Source: Candidatus Fonsibacter sp.
GTDB lineage: Bacteria > Pseudomonadota > Alphaproteobacteria > Pelagibacterales > Pelagibacteraceae
NCBI GenBank assembly: GCA_009693745.1
Contig: SHWR01000035.1
Location: forward strand, 1-11,226
Direction: 5' to 3'
Length of the DNA stretch: 11,226 nucleotides
In this document: positions 1 through 7,022 of the stretch, piece by piece
Layout: each line of letters starts with the position of its first letter
Numbering within the stretch: the stretch's first letter is position 1
The notes under the pieces: model-generated
What the model was told of the DNA's origin: nothing
The model's database searches: none
Seen by the model: only the letters and a program-made list of their open reading frames with translations
Made by a program: the position numbers and the translations under genes

Positions 1-77
1 TTTTTTACTATTTTTTTCTTGAAGATTCTTTCAGTTTTTTTAAGTGACTTTCTTTTAATTTTTTTTTTTGTTTTCAT
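1..77 (-). CDS. Start of an unidentified lysine-rich protein, cut by the left edge
   Basis: Reading the minus strand from the ATG at 77-75, the frame stays open to the window edge and gives about 25 codons. The peptide begins MKTKKKIKRKSLKKTERIF and is extremely basic, with no hydrophobic segment yet visible. A perfect TATAAT lies 38 bases upstream. No Shine-Dalgarno sequence is seen, which is normal for this window. The gene would lie downstream of the aldolase gene on the same strand, across an 82-base gap. I do not recognise the family, and in DNA this AT-rich a 25-codon open frame can occur by chance, so it is tentative. Confidence 0.35.
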   Translation of the reverse strand, partial: MKTKKKIKRKSLKKTERIFKKKIVK

Positions 78-114
78 CACTAATACACAAAAATATTATG
101 TCAAATAAGAATAA

Positions 115-120
115 ATTATA
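115..120 (-). promoter_or_regulatory. Possible -10 box (TATAAT) for the left-edge gene
   Basis: A perfect TATAAT on the minus strand lies 38 bases before the ATG at 77. No convincing -35 hexamer sits at the expected spacing. In such AT-rich DNA this hexamer is expected by chance, so support is weak. Confidence 0.2.
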
Positions 121-133
121 ACTAACATTAAAA

Positions 134-157
134 TTAAAAATTAATAGATAATTAATT
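134..157 (-). terminator. Weak possible terminator after the aldolase gene
   Basis: A perfect 7-base inverted repeat (AATTAAT at 139-145 and ATTAATT at 151-157, loop of 5) begins three bases past the aldolase stop. Read on the minus strand, the second arm runs into a T-rich tract. The stem contains no G or C, so it would be unstable; the position is right but the structure is weak. Confidence 0.25.
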
Positions 158-159
158 AT

Positions 160-1032
160 TTACAAAAAATTTATATCTTTAAGATCTTTTAATAAATTAG
201 ATTTTTGCTGATCATTCAAGGCAACTAATGGTGGTCTAACATTAGACCAATTGCTATCTTCATTAATTTTTATAGCTTTTAAAGCAGCAATTACAGGGTA
301 TTTTTCAAAAACATCTCTGACAGTTTTTATTTTTTTATTAATTGATTCCCCTTGTGATTTATCAAAAGTATTTATCAATTTTACAGCCTCAATATTTACA
401 TTGGTAGTAGCGCTAATACATCCTGAGCAACCTATATGAAGTCCCTCATATAAAAATTTTTCACTGCCAGGATAGACTATAAAATTTTTTATCTCTTTAT
501 ATTTTTTTGTATTTTCAAAATTACCTGAGCTGTCTTTTATTCCCGCAATTGTGTCTGAAAATTCTTCCATAAGTCTATTAACAAGATCTATTGAAATTGT
601 AACTCCACTAACTTGTGGAATATTATATAAAAAAATACGCAGTTCTTTTGATTTAACTTCATTAATAATCTCTTTATAGTATTGATAAACACCCTCATCT
701 GAAACATTTTTGTAATAAAAAGGTGGAAGTAATAAAACTGAGTATATTTTATTTTCTACCGCAGTTTTAGTTAATAAAGCAGCGTCTGCAAAAGAAGTGT
801 TGCCGGTTCCTATAATTATTTTTTCTTTTGGCAAATCACTATTTGCTATTGTTTTAATTAAATTTATTTTTTCAGATACAGAAATTGAGTTAGCTTCACC
901 TGTGGTTCCTAATGGTGCTAAACAAATATTATTTTTTAATAAAAATTCACAATGAGAAATAAATAATTTTGTATCTAGTGTTAAATCCTTTTTAAAAGGT
1001 GTTAAAACTGCTGAATAAACTGCTTTTTCCAT
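160..1032 (-). CDS. DapA/NanA-family class I aldolase (dihydrodipicolinate synthase-like), probably not a true DapA
   Basis: This 290-residue protein has the usual length and fold signature of the DapA/N-acetylneuraminate lyase TIM-barrel family. These enzymes form a Schiff base with pyruvate or another 2-keto acid and catalyse aldol cleavage, condensation or dehydration. Visible motifs are GTTGE at residues 42-46 (pyruvate carboxylate binding), the catalytic Tyr136 in YNIP, the Schiff-base Lys166 in GIKDSSG, and a GCSGCIS loop at 201-207. In E. coli DapA the segment YNVPSRTG carries Arg138, which binds the aspartate semialdehyde carboxylate. Here the segment reads YNIPQVSG, with Val at that place, so a lysine-pathway role is doubtful. 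A sugar-acid aldolase or dehydratase, or a sialic-acid-like lyase, is more likely; the substrate cannot be named. It starts with ATG and diverges from a nucleotide-sugar gene pair, which suggests but does not prove a link to carbohydrate metabolism. Confidence 0.85.
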   Translation of the reverse strand: MEKAVYSAVLTPFKKDLTLDTKLFISHCEFLLKNNICLAPLGTTGEANSISVSEKINLIKTIANSDLPKEKIIIGTGNTSFADAALLTKTAVENKIYSVLLLPPFYYKNVSDEGVYQYYKEIINEVKSKELRIFLYNIPQVSGVTISIDLVNRLMEEFSDTIAGIKDSSGNFENTKKYKEIKNFIVYPGSEKFLYEGLHIGCSGCISATTNVNIEAVKLINTFDKSQGESINKKIKTVRDVFEKYPVIAALKAIKINEDSNWSNVRPPLVALNDQQKSNLLKDLKDINFL

Positions 1033-1067
1033 AAATAATGTTAAAATAAAATAATAATAATGATATC

Positions 1068-1073
1068 TATATT
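1068..1073 (+). promoter_or_regulatory. Possible -10 box for the sugar dehydratase/glycosyltransferase pair
   Basis: TATATT lies 30 bases before the TTG start at 1104, in the 71-base gap between two divergent genes, so promoters for both must lie in or near this gap. No clear -35 match is seen, and the base composition makes the hexamer common. Confidence 0.2.
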
Positions 1074-1103
1074 AAATTAAAAATTTTGTAATTATATTTT
1101 AAA

Positions 1104-2057
1104 TTGAAAGTAGCTTTAATTATAGGTGGAACTGGACAAATAGGTGTTTATTTAGCCAATGTACTCCTTAAAAACAGAAATAAAGTATTTATTTCATCTA
1201 GAAAAATTACTGCACAGAAGAAAAATAAATTTAAAATAATAAATATTTATAAAAAAATACATTTAATAAAATTAAATTTATATAAAAAACGAGAGATCCT
1301 AAAATTAATTAATAGAATTAAACCAAATAGCGTTTATTATTTAGCTGGTCAAAGTAGTGTCGATAAATCTTTCAAAAGTCCAAGAGAAAGTATTAGAAGT
1401 AACTTTAATGGATGCAAGAATGTATTAGAAACTCTCAAAGAAATTAATTTCTCTGGAAAATTTTTGAATGCTGCTTCTAGTGAAATGTTTGGAAATCAAA
1501 AAGGTTTAATATCTTTAAACAAAAAATTAAAACCTGTAAGTCCTTATGGAAAAGCTAAACTAAAATCCTTTAATTTAACCAAATATTATAGAAAAAAATT
1601 TAAGTTAAAAACATACAATGCAGTTCTTTTTAATTGTGACTCAATTTTGAGACCAAAAAATTTTGTTATGCCAAAAATATGTTTGTCAGCTATTAAAGCT
1701 TCTCAAGGTTATATGAAGAAAATAAAATTTGGAAACATTAATATTGTTAGAGATTGGGGCTGGGTAGAAGAATATGTCGAAGGTATATATAAAATTACTC
1801 AAAGAAAACCTGATGATGTTATTATAGCCTCAGGAAAATATTTTAAACTAAAAGATTTAATTAAATATGCCTACAACTTTTTTAATCTTGACTGGAGGGA
1901 CCATATTATTGAAACAAATAAATTGAAAAGACCAAAAGAAATAAAAGAGGTAAAAGTTAACATTAAACAAACTAAAAAAAAAATTGGTTGGAAAGCGAAA
2001 TCTGACGGAACAAAAGTTATTCGAAAACTAATTAAATATTATTTGAGAAAAAAATAA
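1104..2057 (+). CDS. GDP-mannose 4,6-dehydratase-like NAD(P)-dependent sugar dehydratase/epimerase
   Basis: This is a 317-residue extended short-chain dehydrogenase. The NAD(P)-binding GGTGQIG is at residues 8-14, the Ser-Ser-Glu of the active site at 125-127 (AASSEMFG), and the YxxxK pair is Tyr148/Lys152 in SPYGKAK. RDWG at 216-219 and RPKE at 276-279 match the C-terminal landmarks of GDP-mannose 4,6-dehydratase (Gmd), which makes GDP-4-keto-6-deoxymannose. The usual Gmd segment FNHESPRRG is replaced by FNCDSILRPKNF (176-187), so the substrate may differ. The start is TTG: an in-frame TAA at 1089-1091 leaves no ATG before the nucleotide-binding motif, and no Shine-Dalgarno sequence is visible. 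Lysine makes up about 19% of residues, making it very basic. It ends one base before the glycosyltransferase gene and surely shares its transcript. A role in making a sugar donor for a surface glycan is inferred. Confidence 0.8.
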   Translation: MKVALIIGGTGQIGVYLANVLLKNRNKVFISSRKITAQKKNKFKIINIYKKIHLIKLNLYKKREILKLINRIKPNSVYYLAGQSSVDKSFKSPRESIRSNFNGCKNVLETLKEINFSGKFLNAASSEMFGNQKGLISLNKKLKPVSPYGKAKLKSFNLTKYYRKKFKLKTYNAVLFNCDSILRPKNFVMPKICLSAIKASQGYMKKIKFGNINIVRDWGWVEEYVEGIYKITQRKPDDVIIASGKYFKLKDLIKYAYNFFNLDWRDHIIETNKLKRPKEIKEVKVNIKQTKKKIGWKAKSDGTKVIRKLIKYYLRKK

Positions 2058-2058
2058 T

Positions 2059-3075
2059 ATGAAAATTTTATTTATTCAACCAAGGGTTGGCATTGGAGAT
2101 TTTATTTTATTCCTGCCCTTTATAAAAGCAATAGCAGAACTAGAAAAAAATTCTGAAATTTATTGTCTTACAAAAAAAAGAACTGCCGCTGATCAAATAC
2201 TAATTCATGATAAAAAAATTAAAATAATTTTTCTTGAAAGAAATACAAGCGGGAAAGGAAAACATGCTGGAATTAAGGGTTTTTTTCAACTTAAAAATTT
2301 AATTAAATCTTATTCATTTGATAAGGCATTTATCTTACATCAAAGTTGTAGATATGCCTTATTATGTAAATTAGCTGGCATTAAAAATATTCTGGGTTAC
2401 GGAAGAAATTTTCAATTTCTTTTTTTATCTCCTTTAATTTTTAATAGAAATTTTTTTAATAAAAATTTTAATATTTACGAAGAAGCCTTTAATTTTACAA
2501 AAAAAATTATTAACAACAAAGACTTTAAAAAAAATGCAGAAATAATTATTACTAACAAAGAAAAGAATGATTTTAATACCAAATATAAATTTAATAAAAA
2601 CAAAAATATTATAATTGGGATTGGAGGGTCCGGACCTACTGTTAAATGGCCTATAGAAAATTGGATAACGCTTATAAATTATTTAAATAAAAGTTTTACA
2701 ATTAATTTTATAATTGCTGGTGGAAAAAATGATGAATTAGAATTTACTTTGATTGAACATGAATTAAAAATTAAAAATATATTTTCACTTTGTAATCTAA
2801 ATATTAGAGAAGCGGTAATTGGCATGAGTTTTGGAAAATTTTTTATAGGAAATGACAGTGGTATGCATCATCTTGCTGCTTCAATTGGCATAGATACTTT
2901 AGTTCTAATTGGCTCCACACCGTTAAATTACACAAATTACTCAACTTTTATGAATCAGGTAATTCCAGATGATTACAAACAAATTGGACACTCATCTAAC
3001 GCTATGAAACTTATCTCAGTTCAAAATGTTATAAAAAATTTTAAAAATATAAACTTAATAAAGAAATTATTTTAA
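2059..3075 (+). CDS. Glycosyltransferase family 9 (heptosyltransferase-like)
   Basis: This 338-residue protein has the two-domain GT-B plan of family 9, the ADP-heptose:LPS heptosyltransferases. The N-terminal GIGDFILFLP segment (11-20) carries the conserved Gly-Asp that faces the acceptor. The second domain opens with a GIGGSGPTVKWP segment (187-198), whose Lys196 sits where the donor phosphates bind. The hallmark nucleotide-sugar site GNDSGMHHLAA is at 264-274. The family acts on the cytoplasmic face of the inner membrane and adds sugars to lipid A-core precursors. The ATG lies one base after the dehydratase stop, so the two are likely translated together, and the dehydratase may supply or modify the donor sugar. 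No second heptosyltransferase or heptose synthesis gene is in view, so the transferred sugar is unknown. The gene's 3' end overlaps the convergent AsmA-like gene by 9 bases. Confidence 0.87.
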   Translation: MKILFIQPRVGIGDFILFLPFIKAIAELEKNSEIYCLTKKRTAADQILIHDKKIKIIFLERNTSGKGKHAGIKGFFQLKNLIKSYSFDKAFILHQSCRYALLCKLAGIKNILGYGRNFQFLFLSPLIFNRNFFNKNFNIYEEAFNFTKKIINNKDFKKNAEIIITNKEKNDFNTKYKFNKNKNIIIGIGGSGPTVKWPIENWITLINYLNKSFTINFIIAGGKNDELEFTLIEHELKIKNIFSLCNLNIREAVIGMSFGKFFIGNDSGMHHLAASIGIDTLVLIGSTPLNYTNYSTFMNQVIPDDYKQIGHSSNAMKLISVQNVIKNFKNINLIKKLF

Positions 3076-3849
3076 AACTCTTCCTAATTTTTTCAATAAA
3101 TCTTGAGGAATTTTATTTTTTGGATCTTTTAATTTTTCTTTAATTTTATTTTTTAAATCACTCTGAATAATTTCATTATTAATATTTAATAAAACATTAG
3201 CAAAAACCATCTGCAGAACTTCTTTAAAGTTAGTAGATTTTTCAGCAGTTCCAACATTATTAAATACCATTTTATTCAAATTGATGTCTTTATTAATATC
3301 TAAAAATTCTGAAAAAGCATTTATATTAGTGTTGTTAATATTGAGTTGATTAATTAAAAAGTCTTTATTTTTTTTAATAGATTGATTTTTAGATTCTAAT
3401 TCTTTGGATACCTCAATTTCTTTTGCCGACGAACCAGCAGGATTTTTTAAAGCGGGTTTAAACGAACTAACATTGTCTTTGACTTCTTTATTATTAATTA
3501 GCAATTCGTAATACAAGGTTGCTCCATCAATATTAATATCCTTAATAACAATGGTATCTTTGAATAGACTAGTTAATACAAAGTTTGCATTAATATTTTT
3601 GATCTGAATAATATTTTTATTTTTAAAGCCATCTAAATTTTTAATTTCAAGATTACTAATTTTAATGGAAGACCCCAATATACTAGTGTCTATTTTCCCT
3701 ACGGATATCTGTTGTCCTAAAGTCTGTTTGCCTTGATCAATAATTAAATTTTTTACTAGCTTGTCTACTCTATAACTTAAAAAATCAAGAATTATGTATA
3801 CTATGCTAAAAAAAACTACTGAAAGAATAATGATTTTTTTTTTATTCAT
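3067..3849 (-). CDS. Short AsmA-like membrane-anchored envelope protein
   Basis: This 260-residue protein has one N-terminal membrane segment (about residues 5-24) after a basic MNKKK, consistent with an inner-membrane anchor and a periplasmic body. Residues 49-115 (ISVGKID, SIKISNLEIKN, NINANFVLTSLFKDT, IVIKDINIDGATLYYE) follow the pattern at the start of AsmA/TamB-like proteins: short beta strands listing what lies at the membrane, then a layer of inward-facing strands. A Lys/Glu/Ser-rich, low-complexity stretch (about 121-162) separates this from a second strand-rich part (163-200) and a helical, basic C-terminus. Classic AsmA proteins are over 600 residues, so this is a reduced version. 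Larger relatives are linked to outer-membrane lipid transport; whether this short form does the same is unknown. Its ATG overlaps the stop of an upstream small membrane gene as ATGA, so translation is probably coupled. Confidence 0.7.
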   Translation of the reverse strand: MNKKKIIILSVVFFSIVYIILDFLSYRVDKLVKNLIIDQGKQTLGQQISVGKIDTSILGSSIKISNLEIKNLDGFKNKNIIQIKNINANFVLTSLFKDTIVIKDINIDGATLYYELLINNKEVKDNVSSFKPALKNPAGSSAKEIEVSKELESKNQSIKKNKDFLINQLNINNTNINAFSEFLDINKDINLNKMVFNNVGTAEKSTNFKEVLQMVFANVLLNINNEIIQSDLKNKIKEKLKDPKNKIPQDLLKKLGRVLK

Positions 3850-3959
3850 ATAGTAAAAAATAAGATCATAAGAATTATTGAAAATAATAAAATTAAACCT
3901 ATTAATTTATTTTTAAAAAAAAAATATTTTATTATTTCTAAAAAATTTTTAATGACCAT
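3846..3959 (-). CDS. 37-residue single-span membrane peptide coupled to the AsmA-like gene
   Basis: Translating the minus strand from the ATG at 3959-3957 gives 37 codons and a TGA at 3848-3846. The N-terminal part (MVIKNFLEIIKYFFFKNK) is amphipathic and basic, and the rest (residues 19-37, LIGLILLFSIILMILFFTI) is one continuous membrane span. The stop overlaps the next gene's ATG as ATGA, the classic arrangement for translational coupling, and that is the main reason to believe it is real. An in-frame TGA lies just upstream (3971-3969), so the ATG is the only reasonable start. There is no Shine-Dalgarno sequence. The layout (short helix, basic hinge, single span) loosely recalls the small DUF5989 membrane proteins, but the conserved end of that family is missing. 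I cannot assign it. The AT-rich codons alone could produce such a hydrophobic frame, so confidence is moderate. Confidence 0.5.
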   Translation of the reverse strand: MVIKNFLEIIKYFFFKNKLIGLILLFSIILMILFFTI

Positions 3960-4007
3960 TAATGCATATCAATATATAAAATTAAAATTTTAGCAATATA
4001 GATTTCA

Positions 4008-6083
4008 ATGAATACGTCTGCACCAAAGATAAATAAAATTTTAAACACGGTAAAAATTCATAACGAAGAATTAATTGATAATTATGCATGGATTAAACAA
4101 AAAGATTGGAAAGAAGCAATATTGGATCCTAATAAATTAAACTCGCAAGTTAAAAAATACTTGGATGAAGAAAATTTATTTACAGAAGACCAGCTTAAAG
4201 ATATTAAAAATTTAGAAAGAAAACTTTTAGAAGAATTAAAATCGAAAATTAAAAATGAGGATAATTCAGTTCCAAAAAAAGATGGAGATTATTTTTATGC
4301 CTATAAATATAATAAAAATAGCGAATACCCAATTTATTATAGAAAAAATATCACAAAAAATTCTGAGGAGATTGTTTTAGATAGTGAAAAAAAATCTAAA
4401 AAATATGCTTACTTTAATGTAGCTTCAATATCTCATAGTCATAATCATAAGTATGTAGCCTATAATATTGATACTAACGGCTCTGAATACTTTTCTATAT
4501 TTATTGAAAACATAGAAACAAAAAAAATATTAAGTCACGAGATAAAAAATACTACTGGAGATATTATTTGGTCGCTAGATAATAACTATATTTTCTATGT
4601 CGGATTAGATCAGAATCATCGACCTACAAAAGTTTTTAAACATAAAATTGGCTCTAATAGTAAAAAAGATTTATTAGTTTATGAAGAACTGGATCCGTCT
4701 TTCTTTTGTTCTGTAAATCTATCAAAAACAAAAAAATATCTATTTATTAGGACAGCAGATCACGAGACTTCTGAATATCATTTTATCAATCTAAAATTAA
4801 ATAAAGCAACGCCAACTCTTTTTAAAAAGAGAAAAAAAAAAATTGAGTATGATTTGGAGCATCATGAAAAATTTTTTTTAATAAGCACAAATGTCAATAA
4901 TGCGAAAAATTTTAAAATAATGATAAGTCATGAAGAATCTTATCAAAAATGGATGGAATTTATTCCCTATGAAAAAATTAATTTAATTTTAGATTTTATC
5001 TTATTAAAAAAATGGCTTGTTAGATTAGAAAGAACTGAAGGCTCTGAAAATATAATTATATTAAATCTTAATAATAAAAATCAACATAAAATTAGCTTTA
5101 ATGAAGAAGCCTATAATCTTTCATTAGATCATGGCTATGAATATGAAACAGATACATTTAGATACTCTTACTCATCACCTACAACACCAAAAAGTATTTT
5201 TGATTATGACTGCAAATCAAAAAAACAAGAATTAAAAAAAACTCAAGAGGTTCCTTCAGGTCATAATAAAGATGATTACATTTGTAAAAAAATATTTGCG
5301 ACAGCACAAGATAATAAAAAGATTCCAATTACAATCCTTTATAAAAAAGGAATGAAATTAAATTCTAATAATTACTTATTGCTTTATGGATACGGATCTT
5401 ATGGAATATCTATACCAAGTAGTTTTTCTACCAATAGATTAAGTCTGGTTGATAGAGGAATTGTCTATGCGATAGCCCACGTGCGGGGTGGCAAAGAAAA
5501 AGGATATGAGTGGTATGAAAACGGGAAACTTTTAAACAAAAAAAACACTTTCTTAGATTTTATTAGTTGTGCTGAAAAATTATGTGAAGATAAATATACT
5601 TCTCCAAAAAGAATTATTGCTCAAGGTGGTTCTGCTGGCGGATTATTAATGGGTTATATTGCAAATGAGCGTCCAGATTTATTTCTTGGAATAATTGCGC
5701 AGGTACCTTTTGTTGATATCTGCAACACTATGCTTGATGAGGATTTGCCTTTGACTGTTACGGAAATTCCAGAATGGGGCGACATTAAAAATGATAAAAA
5801 AGCTTTTCAATATGTGAAAAGTTATTCTCCTTATGACAATGTAAAGAGGCAAAACTACCCTCATATGTTAGTCACTGGGGGCATTTCTGATCCTAGAGTT
5901 ACCTACTGGGAAATGACAAAATGGGTTGCAAAATTAAGAGAAAATAAAACAGATAACAATTTATTATTACTCCATATGAATATGACGGCCGGACATAGTG
6001 GTGCTAGTGGAAGATTTGATTATCTTAAAGAGATAGCAATGGAATATGGTTTTGTTTTAAAGATTTGTAAAATACTATCTTAA
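4008..6083 (+). CDS. ptrB: Oligopeptidase B (S9A serine peptidase)
   Basis: This 691-residue protein has the normal length of oligopeptidase B, a cytoplasmic prolyl-oligopeptidase-family enzyme that cleaves short peptides after Arg or Lys. The N-terminal region includes DNYAWIKQKDWKEAI, the usual entry motif before the seven-bladed propeller that fills roughly residues 70-400. The alpha/beta hydrolase domain follows, with VRGGKEKGYEWYENGK, then the nucleophile Ser542 in GGSAGGLLMG, Asp628 in GGISDPRVTYWE and His663 in TAGHSGASGR, so the catalytic triad is intact. The segment after the nucleophile (MLDEDLPLTVTEIPEWGD) carries the acidic residues that in this family recognise the basic side chain; with the SYSPYDNV motif it separates PtrB from true prolyl oligopeptidases. 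The ATG start lies 48 bases from the divergent small membrane gene. The last 9 bases overlap the convergent gshB. A role in peptide recycling is inferred from the family. Confidence 0.93.
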   Translation: MNTSAPKINKILNTVKIHNEELIDNYAWIKQKDWKEAILDPNKLNSQVKKYLDEENLFTEDQLKDIKNLERKLLEELKSKIKNEDNSVPKKDGDYFYAYKYNKNSEYPIYYRKNITKNSEEIVLDSEKKSKKYAYFNVASISHSHNHKYVAYNIDTNGSEYFSIFIENIETKKILSHEIKNTTGDIIWSLDNNYIFYVGLDQNHRPTKVFKHKIGSNSKKDLLVYEELDPSFFCSVNLSKTKKYLFIRTADHETSEYHFINLKLNKATPTLFKKRKKKIEYDLEHHEKFFLISTNVNNAKNFKIMISHEESYQKWMEFIPYEKINLILDFILLKKWLVRLERTEGSENIIILNLNNKNQHKISFNEEAYNLSLDHGYEYETDTFRYSYSSPTTPKSIFDYDCKSKKQELKKTQEVPSGHNKDDYICKKIFATAQDNKKIPITILYKKGMKLNSNNYLLLYGYGSYGISIPSSFSTNRLSLVDRGIVYAIAHVRGGKEKGYEWYENGKLLNKKNTFLDFISCAEKLCEDKYTSPKRIIAQGGSAGGLLMGYIANERPDLFLGIIAQVPFVDICNTMLDEDLPLTVTEIPEWGDIKNDKKAFQYVKSYSPYDNVKRQNYPHMLVTGGISDPRVTYWEMTKWVAKLRENKTDNNLLLLHMNMTAGHSGASGRFDYLKEIAMEYGFVLKICKILS

Positions 6084-7022
6084 TTTTTTTTCAACCCTGT
6101 CCCAGAAAAATTTTTCTAATTTTACTCCATTTAATCTGTTAATTTCTTGAATCCCTGTAGGGGAAGTTACGTTAATCTCTGTTAAATAATTTCCAATAAC
6201 ATCAATTCCTGTAAAAAATAATTTACTCTTCTTTAAAAAAGGTTTTAAAATATTACATATTTTTTTATCTCTTCTTACCAAGCCTACTTTTCTAGCAGTA
6301 CCACCTGTATGAAAATTAGCAGTAACGCTACCTTTTTTTGGTATTCTTGCAACGGAGCCTACATATTCTCCATCTATTAATATAATTCTTCTATCCCCCT
6401 CTTCAATTTCATTTAAATATTTTTGCATTACTATTGGCTGTTTGTATGTATTAATTAATTTAAAAATCTTTCTCTTTAAAATAGCATTGATCCCTTCTAA
6501 TTTTGAAATTCCCTCGCCTCCATTACCATAAAGTGGCTTAATAATCGTTTTTTTATATTTTTTTTGAAAGGTAAAACACCGTTCAATATTTTTAGAAATA
6601 AGAGTTGGAGGAATAATGCTTTTAAAATTAAACATTGATAATTTCTCTGGATTATCTCTGATTGATTTAGGATCGTTCAAAATAAGAGTTTTATTAGAAA
6701 CCATCTCAAGCAGATAAGTTGCCGTAATATAATTCATATTAAATGGTGGATCTTGTCTAACTAAAACAACATCATAATCATCAAGAAATATTTTGTGGAT
6801 TTTAGATTTTTTAAAAAAATTTTTTTTATTTGGAAATAGCTTAAAAATATTACCTAAGGCGGATACTCTTCCATTTTCATAAATCAAATTCTCTGGCAAG
6901 TAATGAAATAATCTATATCCCCTTTTTTGTGCCTCAAGAGCTAAAATGTAAGTACTATCTGATTTGATATTAATGGACTCAAGCGGGTCCATTTGAATGG
7001 CTATTTTAAAATGCTTCTTCAT
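6075..7022 (-). CDS. gshB: Glutathione synthetase
   Basis: This is the second enzyme of glutathione synthesis: it joins glycine to gamma-glutamylcysteine using ATP, in the cytoplasm. The 315 residues match the bacterial ATP-grasp enzyme along its length. Visible are the N-terminal IAIQMDPLESINIKSDS (7-23), VRQDPPFNMNYITATY (88-103), the glycine-rich ATP loop KPLYGNGGEGI (162-172), ARIPKKGSVTANFHTGG (225-241), and the metal- and substrate-binding TEINVTSPTGIQEI (281-294). I chose the ATG at 7022-7020 over the in-frame TTG one codon earlier, because MKKHFKIAIQMD matches usual family starts. The gene begins inside the last 17 bases of gshA in another frame, so the two are one operon with coupled translation. 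The tail overlaps ptrB by 9 bases. No key residue appears to be missing. Confidence 0.95.
   Translation of the reverse strand: MKKHFKIAIQMDPLESINIKSDSTYILALEAQKRGYRLFHYLPENLIYENGRVSALGNIFKLFPNKKNFFKKSKIHKIFLDDYDVVLVRQDPPFNMNYITATYLLEMVSNKTLILNDPKSIRDNPEKLSMFNFKSIIPPTLISKNIERCFTFQKKYKKTIIKPLYGNGGEGISKLEGINAILKRKIFKLINTYKQPIVMQKYLNEIEEGDRRIILIDGEYVGSVARIPKKGSVTANFHTGGTARKVGLVRRDKKICNILKPFLKKSKLFFTGIDVIGNYLTEINVTSPTGIQEINRLNGVKLEKFFWDRVEKKLR

Noticed and set aside
78..104. TTGACA at 99-104 on the minus strand as a -35 box
   Set aside because: It is a perfect hexamer, but a -10 at normal spacing would fall on the ATG at 77 and none is present.
251..439. Plus-strand open frame of about 62 codons
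   Set aside because: It lies wholly antisense to the aldolase gene, whose conserved motifs explain the sequence, and it has no family likeness.
160..1032. Calling this gene dapA (lysine biosynthesis)
   Set aside because: The arginine that binds aspartate semialdehyde in true DapA is replaced by valine, so only a family-level name is safe.
3841..4007. DUF5989 assignment for the small membrane gene
   Set aside because: The general layout is alike, but the conserved C-terminal part of that family is absent, so the resemblance may only reflect membrane composition.
5679..5864. Minus-strand open frame within ptrB
   Set aside because: It is antisense to the conserved catalytic domain of oligopeptidase B and looks like a shadow of it.
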